The notes under the pieces: model-generated | Told to the model about the DNA's origin: nothing | Database searches by the model: none | Seen by the model: the letters and a program-made list of their open reading frames with translations, nothing else | Shown: piece by piece, positions 22,568 through 33,788 of the stretch | How positions within the stretch are numbered: the first letter of the stretch is position 1 | How the letters are laid out: every line of letters starts with the position of its first letter | Position numbers and translations under genes: made by a program | Assembly: GCA_031772625.1 (NCBI GenBank) | Contig: CM062819.1 | Coordinates: forward strand, 1,230,919,070 to 1,230,983,069 | Direction: 5' to 3' | Length of the DNA stretch: 64,000 nucleotides | Origin: Pinus tabuliformis | Taxonomy: Eukaryota > Streptophyta > Pinopsida > Pinales > Pinaceae

Positions 22568-23388
22568 AGTTGAGAAATCTAGGGGGCAGCAAATGTAAGT
22601 TATTTCTCTTACTTTGATAATTGTTTGTGATGTATTTTTACTTTACTTTATTAACTTCTTCTTTCATTTATTATTATTAGTTCTCTATCATCAAACAACT
22701 ACCACATCGTAAATAACAATGAGACAATAGGGGACAATATATAGGTGATCAACCAGGGCCAAAACCTCTCCAACTGAGAGGAAAACCCACTAGAATCCTT
22801 CCCTTCTTATAGAAATTTAATTGATGAATTCCAAGACCTATGACCCTTGACCAAGACCCTCCAAGACTAATTCATCCTTCCTTCTTGATGATCTTTTATT
22901 ACATAGCTTCCAGCAAAAAACATCAACCTTCCTATAACTTCTCCAAAAACTTTGACCCCACCAATAATTTCTACAAGTTTGACCTAGCAGCTTCTACAAC
23001 TTTAACCTGGCAGTTCAGCAACTTTGACCTAGTAACTCGACCTTCATGCAAATTCAGCAGCGTCGACTTAGCAGCTTGGATCTAGAGGAAGCTTCATAGC
23101 TTCGATCTTGCAGCTTCAGAATTTCGTCTAGCCCAGAAACTATAGAAACCCTAACGAGAGAGAGAGAGAGGCCCAAAAACTTTGATCTTGATCTTCTTCT
23201 TCTTCTTTGTCCTTTTCCAGGTTCTATCTTGAGGAGATTGAACTTTCTTGAGTGAGTGTGTAAATAAGGTTGAATTCCTTCTTATTTATAAGCTTGTGAG
23301 GGTACGAATTGCTATATTGAGGTTGACTTGTCCCTTCATGTAGGCCGACTTGATCTTTGTGCCATGACAAGTTCTTGTAGGGTCTTTT
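22568..23388 (-). repeat. Copia-A 5' LTR, inner part
   Basis: This runs from the PBS to the point where Copia-P inserted; the rest is at 37023-37232. It includes the GGGCCAAAACCTCTCC block, a GA run (about 23157-23169) and a TATAAATAA box on the minus strand (about 23282-23290). Confidence 0.8.
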
Positions 23389-24659
23389 TGTTGAAGAAAA
23401 TGTAACTAGGTTCTGTCTTCATAAATGTACTTTTGATATTTGTAATTATTCAATAAAATAAATATTATATTTATAATATATGTCAATGAGTTTCTTACTC
23501 ATTGAAATGGGTCTAGCACATGTTAAGTGTTATAGCTGAGTCAAATAGTCAAAATAAAATGTTGAAGGCCTTAAGGGAATGTTACACCATGTATTATCAT
23601 CAAGAGAATACCTCCAAACAAAGTCAAGTCCCCTCCTATACAAAGGCACCATCAAAGAAGCTCCTTCAAGCATATTACACCACCAAATAATCCATCTGAA
23701 GCAAGCACAACAAGTCAACCTACAAACTATCCTCAAGTCAGCCTAAAAGGAGGGACAACCCTCTATATATAGAGGTTTTCCACTCCACTAAAAGACACAC
23801 ACTTACCTCTAAAATCGATGTAGCAAATGAGCAAGTAAAGGGTGAAAAAGAGATAAGAAAGAAAGCCTCCAGTGCACCATCGAAGGAAGTAAGAGCATCA
23901 AATCTTAAAGGACTATTTCTAGGGAAATCTACAGTCACACGTGCGAGGATAGGGAAGGTTGCCTAGGGCCATAACAACAGAAACCCACAGTTGGCATATC
24001 TCTCTAATTGGGCTAGGAAACTAGACCTATAAGGTATCCCAATCAAGTGAAGGAGAAGGACACTCAAGCGAAGGAAGATAAGAGCTTACCATATCAAGGA
24101 AATCACCACACGTGTGGAAATATAGGGCTGCAGGATAGTTATATCAAGTCTACATCTACACCTTGAAGAAATATCTCATTTGGTCAAGTATAAGAAAGTG
24201 ATCATCACAAGAAAAGGGAATTATCAAAATGTGCCTCTTCTATAGCAAGTGCAACAAGGTCTATCAAAAATTGAGAGAAGAAACGAAGTGCCAAAATAAG
24301 GAGGTCAAAGTGCCAGAAAGAGGAAGTGTCAGAAAGAGGAAGTGTCGAAGAAACAAAGTGTCGGAAGGACTTGACTTGTGCTTGGATATTCAAGTCAAGG
24401 GTCTATGGTTTGGCATTAATTAATAAGAAGCTTCAATAAGAGAAACTTACTAAAGGTTTTTCATCTCAAGAGAAGAGAGGTTTTGGCCCTGGCAAAGAGC
24501 CAACATCTTATGTTTTGGTAGTAGTTTTATGAAGTACACACACATACATTAATAAGAAGAAGAAGAATATTAAGCTAACAATAAAAGGTAAAAAGACTCC
24601 ACAAATTTTTATCAAGTAACGAAGCATCATACTACACTTATGCCCTAGATTCTTCAACA
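23389..24659 (+). repeat. Copia-P 5' LTR
   Basis: TGTTGAAG at the start and TTCAACA directly before the PBS. The promoter candidate is a perfect 16-bp palindrome CCTCTATATATAGAGG at 23760-23775, which has a TATATATA box at its centre. It is conserved in the other LTR at 36130-36145. Confidence 0.88.
23760..23775 (+). promoter_or_regulatory. Palindromic TATA box of the Copia-P LTR
   Basis: CCTCTATATATAGAGG is its own reverse complement over 16 bases and contains the only TATA-like box in this part of the LTR. The same 16 bases occur in the 3' LTR (36130-36145). The TATA role is inferred from composition and position. Confidence 0.55.
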
Positions 24660-24671
24660 TGGTATCAGAGC
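24660..24671 (+). other. Copia-P primer binding site
   Basis: TGGTATCAGAGC immediately after the LTR. It matches the complement of initiator tRNA-Met used by most plant Copia elements. Confidence 0.88.
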
Positions 24672-25044
24672 TAAGGTGACACATCAGGGAAAAGGAAGAC
24701 TCAAGAACACTCATCAAGGAAAGGCATCTACAAGGTTGATGAATCAAACCAAATCTACTCAAGGAAAAGAAGGCCAACCATCTATCATTCATCAAGGAAG
24801 ACTAAAAATCAAGAATAAGAGCCTTACATAAAGGCACCTACAAAGAAGAGCAGGTCCAGAAGGGACCTACACCACAAGCCAAGCCATCAACCAAGTCTAC
24901 TTGAAGCAAGTCTACTTGGAGAAGGCAACTTGAATAACATAAAGATCCTAGAAAGGCAAGCCATCTAGTCTTCATGGAGAAATAAAATCCACTACATATA
25001 AAAATCTATCAAGTAAGTATATGTCCCCTTTTGAATATGCATCA

Positions 25045-25885
25045 ATGTCTTTTTGCAAGGAAAGCAACAAATTGGCAGGTACCAATAACTTTATTGCATG
25101 GAATAAGAGGACTGATTTACTTCTCAAGAAGAATGAACCCCTAGAACACGTCAAAGGGAATATCACTATCCCTACTAAGGAACAAACTTGAGCCTTAGCC
25201 AAGTACAATAAGGATGAGATAAGAGCTCAAAGGATTATAATAGAATCAATCAAAGACTCTCTCATTCCTTATGTCTCTAAATTTGAAACATCAAAAGAGA
25301 TTTATAATAAGATAGTAGAGCTATTCTCGGTATCCACAACTAGAGAAGTGATATCTCTAAGAAATGAGTTGTACAAGATGAAGATATCAAAGGAAGGAAT
25401 AACTCCCTACTTCATGAAGATCTCTGAGATGAGGGATCAACTTCAAGAGGTTTTGGAAGTCATGTCTGACAAAGAAATGACAATTGTAGTACTCAATGCT
25501 CTATCTGAGGATTGGGGCAAATTCACATCAAGCATATATTCCAAGAAGGAAGAAACCACATTCAGTGAAATGTGGTCTCTATGAAGGACAGAGGAAACTA
25601 GACTTAAAGCAAAGGAAGATGTGGGATCAAAGGAGCAAGCATTTGCTACCATGGCCAAGAGTAAGGGAAAATTTGGAAAATTTGGCCCATGAACAACAAA
25701 CAACAAAGACATGTCCAAAATCCAATGTTTTGGATGCCAATAATATGGACACTACAAAAGGAATTTTCCTAAGCTTAAGAAGGATAACAACAAAAAAAGA
25801 AAGAGGTAAGAATCTCACATGACTCAAGAGGTGAAAGAAGAAGAAAAGAAGCAAAATAAGGAAGATCCTTCATATCTTTATTATG
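25045..25885 (+). pseudogene. Copia-P Gag
   Basis: From ATG 25045 the frame gives a UBN2-type Gag: MSFCKESNKLAGTNNFIAWN, then EHVKGN, IKDSLIPYVS and KEIYNKIVELF. It continues with MKISEMRDQLQ and VLNALSEDWGKFTSSIYSKK. There is a TGA in the N-terminal third and another at about 25582. After a shift a degenerate knuckle follows (CFGCQ, stop, YGHYKRNFP; last Cys lost). Tat-2 inserted at its C-terminal end (25885), just after SYLYY. It is closely related to the Copia-A Gag. Non-functional. Confidence 0.8.
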
Positions 25886-26921
25886 TGTTATAAACATTTT
25901 TGGGCACTGCAACCCCAAGCATAAATGTCCATAAACCAAGGGCTCCTAAGTCCCTAAAGGTGTTGTTCCAACCCCTAAAAGAACAAGGTCAACTGATTAC
26001 AGCTTCTCCCAGAAGTTCTCCATGAAAAATTACTCAGAACTGGTCAAAACTGGACCATTTCACCTGCTCCATAGGCAAAGTGCGTTGCATCCCACCTGAA
26101 TACACACAGTAGGTGCATTGCATGTCAAAAAGCCCTTCTATGGGGTGCGATGGGCGAGAAGGGACAAATGGCAGGGTCAATCTGCAAGGTGGAGAAGCAT
26201 GGAATCTTCTAGAAACTTCTCCTGTGACACTTGCCTCTTTGAATTCGACCAAGGATGAGTAAGAGATCATCAATCTCCAAGTGGAATCAAGAATTATCAT
26301 AGGGTAGACACTAATAAAATCTCAAACTCTGACTCACCTCCCTTGCAGACATCTATATATGGATCCCTCATCCCAGAGATCTAGAGGCTGGAATTTTGTA
26401 TCTTGTCAGGAAGTGCTGCTGGTTTCTTGGTGCAATATCATAGTGTTGGGTGATCTAAGCTTTTCATGAGGTGAAGAAGGGCTTCTTGCTGAGAGGATGA
26501 TGTTGGGTCAGAACAATTGGTTGTAATTCTCTTGGCTCTTTCTTGATTATGAATAAAGCTATTCAAGCTTTCCTCCATACACTTGTGTGATTGATTTTTT
26601 ATGCATTTGTATGGTTAATATACATCTGATCCTATATTGCTTATGATAATAGATCTATGTTCTCGTATAGTGTTATGCTGCTTTGATTCTACAGGTACTC
26701 TGTGAAGCTGGGTACACAAGAAAGCAAGTAGCAAAGGACTATCAGAAGAGAGAGGAATCGAGCAAGGAACCAAGCGCAAGACAGAGGTTGGTCTCCTTTA
26801 TTCTTCTCTCATCTATCTCTCATAAAGGAAAACGAAAGTAGTTTTAAGTTTGTTTGTTTCTAAGGTAGCTACCAGCCTTAGTGGGATTAGCAGCTCTGCA
26901 TAGACACTATTCCCGGTAACA
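25886..26921 (+). repeat. Tat-2 5' LTR
   Basis: Starts TGTTATAAAC and ends CCCGGTAACA. The pair at 32748-33783 starts TGTTATAGAC and has the same end. No indel separates the two (equal length); about 33 substitutions were counted by eye. Confidence 0.9.
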
Positions 26922-26924
26922 AAA

Positions 26925-26942
26925 TGGCGACTCCGCTGGGGA
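26925..26942 (+). other. Tat-2 primer binding site
   Basis: TGGCGACTCCGCTGGGGA, three bases after the LTR. It has the form described for Ogre/Tat elements (tRNA-Arg type, from memory). Confidence 0.85.
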
Positions 26943-28663
26943 GCGAGTAGATTGTTTGTTCATCTACATTCGTTTACTTTATAAACTTACAAGCGGAGCC
27001 TGAAGTCAAGCTAGCTAGCCTTCGAACTGCATTTGCTATGCAAGTGCAAAGTAGATCAACGTTGCTTCAGTCAATCTTTGGGTTTTGTTTATGAATTAAA
27101 CAATTGATTTACAAACTCTCTAATTGCCCTTGTGGTGGCTCTAGTAACCTCCTTAGATCTACCCATGTGATGGATTTACTGATTACCACTTGCTTGGCCT
27201 AAATCCCTGAACTGAACTGCAAACTGTGACCCGGAATTCAATCAAAGTCTCGTCCCTGGTCTAGCGCACTGTCTATTTTGTGAACTTCAAATGCAGCGCA
27301 TTTCCCAAGTGTAGTAGGTGCGTTACATTTCAGTTTCACTGTGTTACAGGTGTGCTGATCACAAGGCCTTGTTCCTAAATTTTGGTTTCTATGTTCACTC
27401 TTTTCAGCTCTATTCAGGAGTTTTGCTGCCTATAGTCAGTACACCTCTGTTTGAAACCCCTTTCCTTGTTGTTATTCCACCTCCATTGTGCAAAGAACTG
27501 TAAATGCTTTTATGTATTTTTTGAGTCATTTTCAGTTCTCCTTTACAAAGAAGTAGCGTAGTTGTACTGTCGTTTCTTGATTTGAAAGTGTCGCAAGTGT
27601 CGTTTTCAATCTTAGAAGAGAATCTGATTGTTCTTGATAGTCGATTACCCTGTTACTCTTGTATTTGATCTGAATTAGTAGTTTTTCTAGTGTCGAAAGC
27701 AAGTTTTCAATTCCAAATCGCAAAGTGTTGCCATTGTCCTCATTTTGTTTTGAAAAGAAACTTGTTAGTAATAGTCGCTTTGAAAAATAATTCAGATTTG
27801 CGCATTAGCTTTCTTTTTATCATTCACACATTAAGAAGGCTGAAAACAAATACATGCATGTGCATTTGCATTTAGACTGTTTGTTGGCTTGATTTAGGAC
27901 AGTGCATATAGTGTGTGCTCTTTGCTCTTTGTTGAAAGAATGCTATCTCTCTTTCCTTAGTAGCTAGGATTTTCATTTGCAAAAAGAAGACTAAACGAAT
28001 GTTTATCATCTTAGATTGCATTTTAGGAATTGTACATCTACATCACGCGGTGAACCCGAAAGGCAAATTTCTTAAGCAAGATCAACTATAAAATAAATTT
28101 AATGAATCTAAAACCTCTTTGGAACCTAATGCACAACATCTAGAAGTCTAGGCTAGAGACGTATTCCGACGTCGTAAAGCCTGGTAACTGTTGTTTTCAC
28201 TGTTGGTTGGGTGATTCCTCCACTTTGAGACGATAAGTGCCAGTACGAATTTGTGCTCCCACGTACCGTCGAGTATATTTTGGGAGACCACAATAGGCTT
28301 AATCCTTTATCCATAGGAAGCCGTGTCTACCACCCTATCGATCACAATGCACTGAACACAGCATTCGGGAAGATTGACTGCCGTACCGTAAAAAGTATTC
28401 TGCAGTTTTGCGATTGGTTTGGTAATCCCTCTGTCTAGATTTCTAGAGCAGTCCCTTTCGTTCCTTTTCAGACTCCTTAATAGAAAAGGTCCATTTGAGC
28501 ACTTGTCACTTCAGGCTCATTAAAAATCGAAGGCAACTAGAGTCATCTTTTGTTTTTTCTCGACTCTTAAAAATTGAAAAAACAAGTTGTGTCAAAGCGT
28601 CTAAAATTTATTTTAAACGGAATAATTATCACCTTTCCTACGTTGGTCTTAGGTTGAGGAAAA
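26943..28663 (+). other. Tat-2 leader with two to three loop-conserved hairpins
   Basis: 1.7 kb without a convincing ORF. Near its 3' end are hairpins at 28463-28489 (stem CCTTTTC/GAAAAGG) and 28550-28585 (stem TTGTTTTTTC/GAAAAAACAA). Their loops share GACTC followed by TTAA, as in the 3' region of the element. A weaker one lies at 28509-28532. Confidence 0.6.
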
Positions 28664-30220
28664 TGGAGTCCACCAACCAAGGAGTTCCCCTTGGAGGAAA
28701 TCCTAGTCCCTTCTCCTCTTGGGGAGATGTTGGTGCACCCCATATGGCCACATTGTCGCTTCTAGGATTGACAATTGGTTTGCCCGTATGGCTCTTCTCA
28801 ACTTCCGTCGTTTAGAACACCGCGATTCCTGAACAATCGAGTCAGCAACTAAACGATTTCAGAGTTACCCCCCAACCCTATACTTCATCCAATTCTTCCT
28901 CTCCTCCTTCCTCTTCGTTTGATGAAGCTGGTAAAGCCAAAAATCAAGTACCTGAGAAGAAAAAAGGAAAAGAAGAAGAAGGAGCCAAAGGCGAAAAGGG
29001 GCAACCAAGCATCGTCTAGTGAAAATCCACACACTGCACTAACCAAACCTAAATCGCCATGTGTCATTTGCAAAGGAGACCACTATCATCGAGATTGTCC
29101 TTGCATCCCTCGGATCTTAAGGGACTGGTCTCCTCGTTTGCACAATCTGATGTCGTCAACCTCTGGTGATCATGTTGAAAGTACACCGTCAACTAGTGAA
29201 AGTGAAGCCCCTGGACAAAAAGGAAAATGTAAATTTCCTTGTAAACTATGTGAAGGCAATCACACCGTCCACCATTGTCCCTTCTTAGATGAGGCTAAAA
29301 TAGTTTTGGACGACCGTCCGGTTTCACCATTACGGCTTCCTCCTGGATATAAGAAACTCTTATCGAGTCCATCACTAGTTGAAAATCCGGCTGACACGCC
29401 CTTGTGGTCGGCCGAAGCATCTATCATTGAAGATGAACCATCTGAATCCACACCAGACAAAAGTCAAAAGGTCAAGGCGGCAGTTAACCCGGTCTTGCCT
29501 TCAGAGGTTCCATCTTCAGATGATACAGTCATCGAAGAGAATAAGGATGACACCGTCCAAATTCTTTTCATAAGCACAGACTCCGATGAACATGGGGGCA
29601 GTCCACCCGTTCTTTTACCGCAGGAAGGAAGTTCGTCAGAGTCATACCCGGCCGTCTATTCGGTCTCACCTCCAAGCAACCTGGTTGTTTCCTTTGACTG
29701 GAATCTACTAGGCAGACCCCATTTACCGGCTAGTGTACCATTCCAAATCATTGCTCAAGTATATAGAATGGTTATGGCCGGTACCATCATAGATGAGGGG
29801 GCTTCTGTGAGTATCCTTTCCTCAACTGCTTGGAAAGCGCTTAGTTCGCCATCGCTTTTGCCTGAGGTGAGAAATCTAACAGGCTTTGACAAAGGAACCA
29901 GTCGACCGTTAGGGATCCTTCCCAATGTGCCCATAACATTGAGAGGGAAAACCATTCACATGAATGTAATGGTAGTCCAAGGACCCCTGGATTATAATCT
30001 ACTCCTTGGACGAGACTATATTTATTGCATGGGAGCCATTGTCTCCTCACTCTTTAGAGTAATGTGTTTTCCACACGAAGGAAGAGTGGTCAAGCTCGTA
30101 GACCAGCTTTCATTCCCCGGTTCACGCATAGCAAATATTCATATACCATCCATGAATGGTCTTTTCACGCAAGGAATGTCTCATCAATCCCCAGTCCGTC
30201 CTCCTGATGAGCGTGAGTGA
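28664..30220 (+). pseudogene. Tat-2 Gag-protease with two variant zinc knuckles
   Basis: The longest ORF of the window (433 codons, from ATG 28919) is not the real start. A coherent Gag-like text begins at ATG 28664, stops at 28813-28815, and a Pro/Ser-rich part then reads in another frame until about 28990. There a shift in an A/G run joins the long frame, and the capsid domain is missing. In the long ORF two knuckles follow: CVICKGDHYHRDC (about residue 48) and CKLCEGNHTVHHC (about residue 111). Both are C-x2-C-x3-H-x4-C, one residue shorter than the usual C-x2-C-x4-H-x4-C. Then come an acidic, Ser/Pro-rich linker and an aspartic protease with IIDEGASVSIL (D at 292) and LLGRDYIY (about 361). 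The frame ends soon after the protease; no RT follows. Confidence 0.82.
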
Positions 30221-32737
30221 TTCGGAGGATATGACTGAAACCCAGGGGGCATGCACCCTAGTCTGCTTCGGCAGGAAAACTTCAGGTATAGGGTAGGTTT
30301 CCGCGAGGGATATATGACTAGTCTGACACACCCGTCCATTTAGGAAAAATGGATTAGACTAGAATAAGATTCCCTCGTCAAAGTTATGTGAGTGGAGGCG
30401 TCTGCGCCACTCACCTTTGTCTATTTCGGTAGACATTGCCGAAGAAGTGTTTTGTTTGTGGCACAAATAGAACAATCTTTGGTAACCTGAAAAAGGTAGG
30501 CCTTTCCCGATAAAACAAATGTTTTGTCTGCAAATTGAGGGGTAACCTGAAAAGGTAGGCCTTTCCCATTAAAACAAATGTTTTGTCTGCAAATTGAGGG
30601 GAACCTTGAACTCTATTTCACTATACCTGGGGGCATGCAAACCTTTTGGCATGCAAGCGAAGAGCGACCATTTATTTTTTAAATTTGTAGGCCCTCTAAC
30701 CCTTTAAACTCGTAGGATTGGTCGTTTCCTAACTTGCATAAAGAAAGGATGTGGGGCAAATCTTTGAAACAATGTTGTTTTTATATATGAGACATCCTTA
30801 TTATGCGACTGGATTAATCGAGCAGTTTTAACGTGGACTTCAAGCTCGTTAAAAAATAAACATAAGCAATGAGCAAGTGTTTCCCCCAACGTTTAAGCTC
30901 ATTTTAAAATAAAAAATGAAACAATTTCCGGTAAATAACCGTCGTGAATGTAGTACTTCAGCCTTTAAAACCTTGGTCGTGTTCTCATCATCACCTCCAC
31001 TCTGTATTGGCCGATCATGCACCTCCACTTGATTGTTTACACCTTTTGAGGAACAGCTGCGAAGAGTGATCTTGTTAGCCATCCTTGTGACACTGCCGTG
31101 ATTGGAAAATTCCAAACCTTACCTGGAATCAGCTGCTACCCGAATTTATCACTTGTTCCTCAAAGACGAATCTCCTTTAAGCTCTTTTCAACTGACTCAT
31201 AAAATATGAAAAGATTGCCGAGCTATTGGCCTCTCCGACTCATTAAAGTGACCAGAAGTGCTATCCCTCCTTTTGATTTTAATCTTTTTGGACCTGAGGG
31301 ATTATTACACAAAACGATCGAGCGCTTGTTTTGTTCGGCTCGTTAAAAGTACCGAAAATTCATCCCTTCTGTATTATTTGATACTTTTTCGGACTTAACG
31401 GATTAGATGACGAAAAAGGATTTTTGGAGTTTCCTTTATGTCCCTTTTCAGACTCTCTAAAATTGAAAAGGACCGAGTTATCTTTGTCGTTAAACTCGTT
31501 AAAACCTAATAGCGACAAACTTGTCCATGACAGACATGAACGAGTTTCACTATCGCTAGGCTCGTTAAAACATAGCGATGGGTTTTCCCGAAGGGAAAAT
31601 TATAGAACAAGCATATGTTATCCTCCTCAAGCTTGACAAAAATAAATAGGTACTGGTCAGCAATGACTGGGGAAAAATTGGGAAGAAAACTTGAAGAAAC
31701 TTTGTTGGTAGCAAGTCGCTCTTGAACATGACACTTTCACTCTGCATCCGAGTCAGGTTGGTTTGTTCCATTCACTGGTCACATCACCATGGTTCCATCA
31801 CACCATCCACATTTGGGGTTAATGCTACCAATCCATCATGTCAGTATCGCCGATATGTTCAAGAGAAGTCACTCAGAGAATTCACCTGTGTCTCACCCAC
31901 TGCAATACATTTACACTCCATTCTTTCATGACCGCCACCCTGAACCTTATATCACCAGATCGTTTTCACCTCCATTAAAATCATTTGCTCCGTTCCATGT
32001 CATTGATGTGGGATTCATTAAGGCCCTCCTATGAGGGATCGCTTCTTGTTGACATCAGCTCATTATCCAAGAAGTTGATCTAGGAACAACCCTTTCAGTA
32101 CTTTGAAGCTTGCATGCCTCAATGGCAAGTTTCTCACTTCCGGCGACAGGTTTACATCAATGGCCTTCGACCGAAAGATTTTGCGTGGTGTTCGACACCA
32201 AGTCCCTTATTCACACCACGTGAATTGTACTACAGTACCTTGAGGATCATTATCATTATCGGTGATTCCTCTTGCGCCTGTTAACAGCTTACATCATTGG
32301 CTGGTAATCAGGAGATGTCTTTCCATGTTCGACTCCAAAGCATCTCTCACATGGATCGACTTGTACTTTGAGTGAAGATCGAACGAGATTGAAGACCCTA
32401 GATCTAGTTTCATCCATCTGGGCTGCGATATATATTCAGGAAAATAAAGACATCAAATGTACATCATTGCTGCACAGATAATCATCCAATCTAAGGGATG
32501 ATGGCTCTACCAGAATCATCAGTCTACACTCAGACGATTGTCTGTCTCATGTACATGAAAAATGAATTTATAAAGCTGAGCATGGGAATGCCTGCCTCAG
32601 CTAGATCATGAAAATATTATGAAGATAATGTATTGTATTGTATCTTATTACAGGTCTCCTTCCAGCTTGAAAGAACTTCGGATCCTCATGATAAAGCATT
32701 TCACTCGACATCAAAAAGATTAACGACCTCATGCTTT
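30221..32737 (+). other. Tat-2 noncoding 3' region, dense in hairpins
   Basis: No domain. Two direct copies of a 60-bp unit lie at 30481-30540 and 30541-30600. Inverted repeats are frequent. At 31184-31599 there are six hairpins with different stems and similar loops (CTC/TTAAAA core), ending in a perfect TTTTCCC-GAA-GGGAAAA hairpin (31583-31599). Another inverted pair is TTTTAACG/CGTTAAAA (30826-30854). This replaces the space where RT and integrase would be. Confidence 0.65.
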
Positions 32738-32747
32738 AGGGGGAAAA
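32738..32747 (+). other. Tat-2 polypurine tract
   Basis: AGGGGGAAAA directly before the 3' LTR, the place and composition of the plus-strand primer. Confidence 0.8.
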
Positions 32748-33783
32748 TGTTATAGACATTTTTGGGCACTGCAACCCCAAGCATAAATGTCCATAAACCA
32801 AGGGCTCCTAAGTCCCTAAAGGTGTTTTTCCAACCCCTAAAAGAACAAGGTCAACTGATTATAGCTTCTCCTAGAAGTTCTCCATGAAAAACCACTCAGA
32901 ACTGGTCAAAACTGGACCATTTCACCTGCTCCATAGGCAAAGTGCGTTGCATCCCACTTGAATACACACAATAGGTGCATTTCATGTCAAAAATCCCTTC
33001 TATGGGGTGCGATGGGCGAGAAGGGACAAATGGCAGGGTCAATCCGCAAGGTGGAGAAGCATGGAATCTTCCAGAAACTTCTCCTGTGACACTTGCCTCT
33101 CTGAATTCGACCAGGGATGAGTAAGAGATCATCAATCTCCAAGTGGAATCAAGAACTATCAGAGGGGAGACACTAATCAAATCTCAAAAGCTGACTCACC
33201 TCCCTTGCAGACATCTATATGTGGATCCCTCATCCCAAAGATCCAGAGGCTGGAATTTTGTATCTTGTAAGGAAGTGCTACTGGTTTCTTGGTGCAATAT
33301 CATAGTGTTGGGTGATCTAAGCTTTTCATGAGGTGAATAAGGGCTTCTTGCTGAGAGGATGATGTTGGGTCAGAACAATTGGTTGTAATTCCCTTGGCTC
33401 TTTCTTGATTATCAATAAAGCTATTCAAGTTTTCCTCCATACACTTGTGTGATTGATGTTTTATGCATTTGTATGGTTAATATACATCTGATCCTATATT
33501 GCTTATGATAATAGATCTATGTTCTCGTATAGTGTTATGCTGCTTTGATTCTACAGGTACTCTGTGAAGCTGGGTACACAAGAAAGCAAGTAGCAAAGGA
33601 CTATCAGAAGAGAGAGGAATCGAGCAAGGAACCAAGCGCAAGACAGAGGTTGGTCTCCTTTATTCTTCTCTCATCTATCTCTCATAAAGGAAAACGAAAG
33701 TAGTTTTAAGTTTGTTTGTTTCTAAGGTAGCTACCAACCTTAGTGGGATTAGCAGCTCTGCATAGACAGTATTCCCGGTAACA
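32748..33783 (+). repeat. Tat-2 3' LTR
   Basis: Partner of 25886-26921, same length. It is followed by CTATG and then the interrupted Copia-P sequence. Confidence 0.9.
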
Positions 33784-33788
33784 CTATG

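Larger units (their letters stand above)
25886..33783 (+). mobile_element. Tat-2: non-autonomous Tat-type Gypsy element inserted in the Copia-P gag
   Basis: Two LTRs of exactly 1036 bp (25886-26921 and 32748-33783) differ at about 3 % by eye. The PBS TGGCGACTCCGCTGGGGA is at 26925 and the PPT AGGGGGAAAA ends at 32747. The flanking 5-mers TTATG (25881-25885) and CTATG (33784-33788) are a target duplication with one change. The interior (5.8 kb) holds only Gag-protease (28664-30220) between a long leader and a 2.5-kb noncoding, hairpin-dense 3' region. RT, RNase H and integrase are missing. Confidence 0.88.

Noticed and set aside
28919-30220. The 433-codon ORF as an intact gene starting at ATG 28919
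   Set aside because: Protein-like text continues upstream in other frames (from 28664), and the ATG lies inside a frame that only becomes coherent after about 28990. It is the open part of a broken Gag-protease.
30481-30600. CRISPR-like direct repeats
   Set aside because: Only two adjacent 60-bp copies and no spacers; a plant retroelement context.
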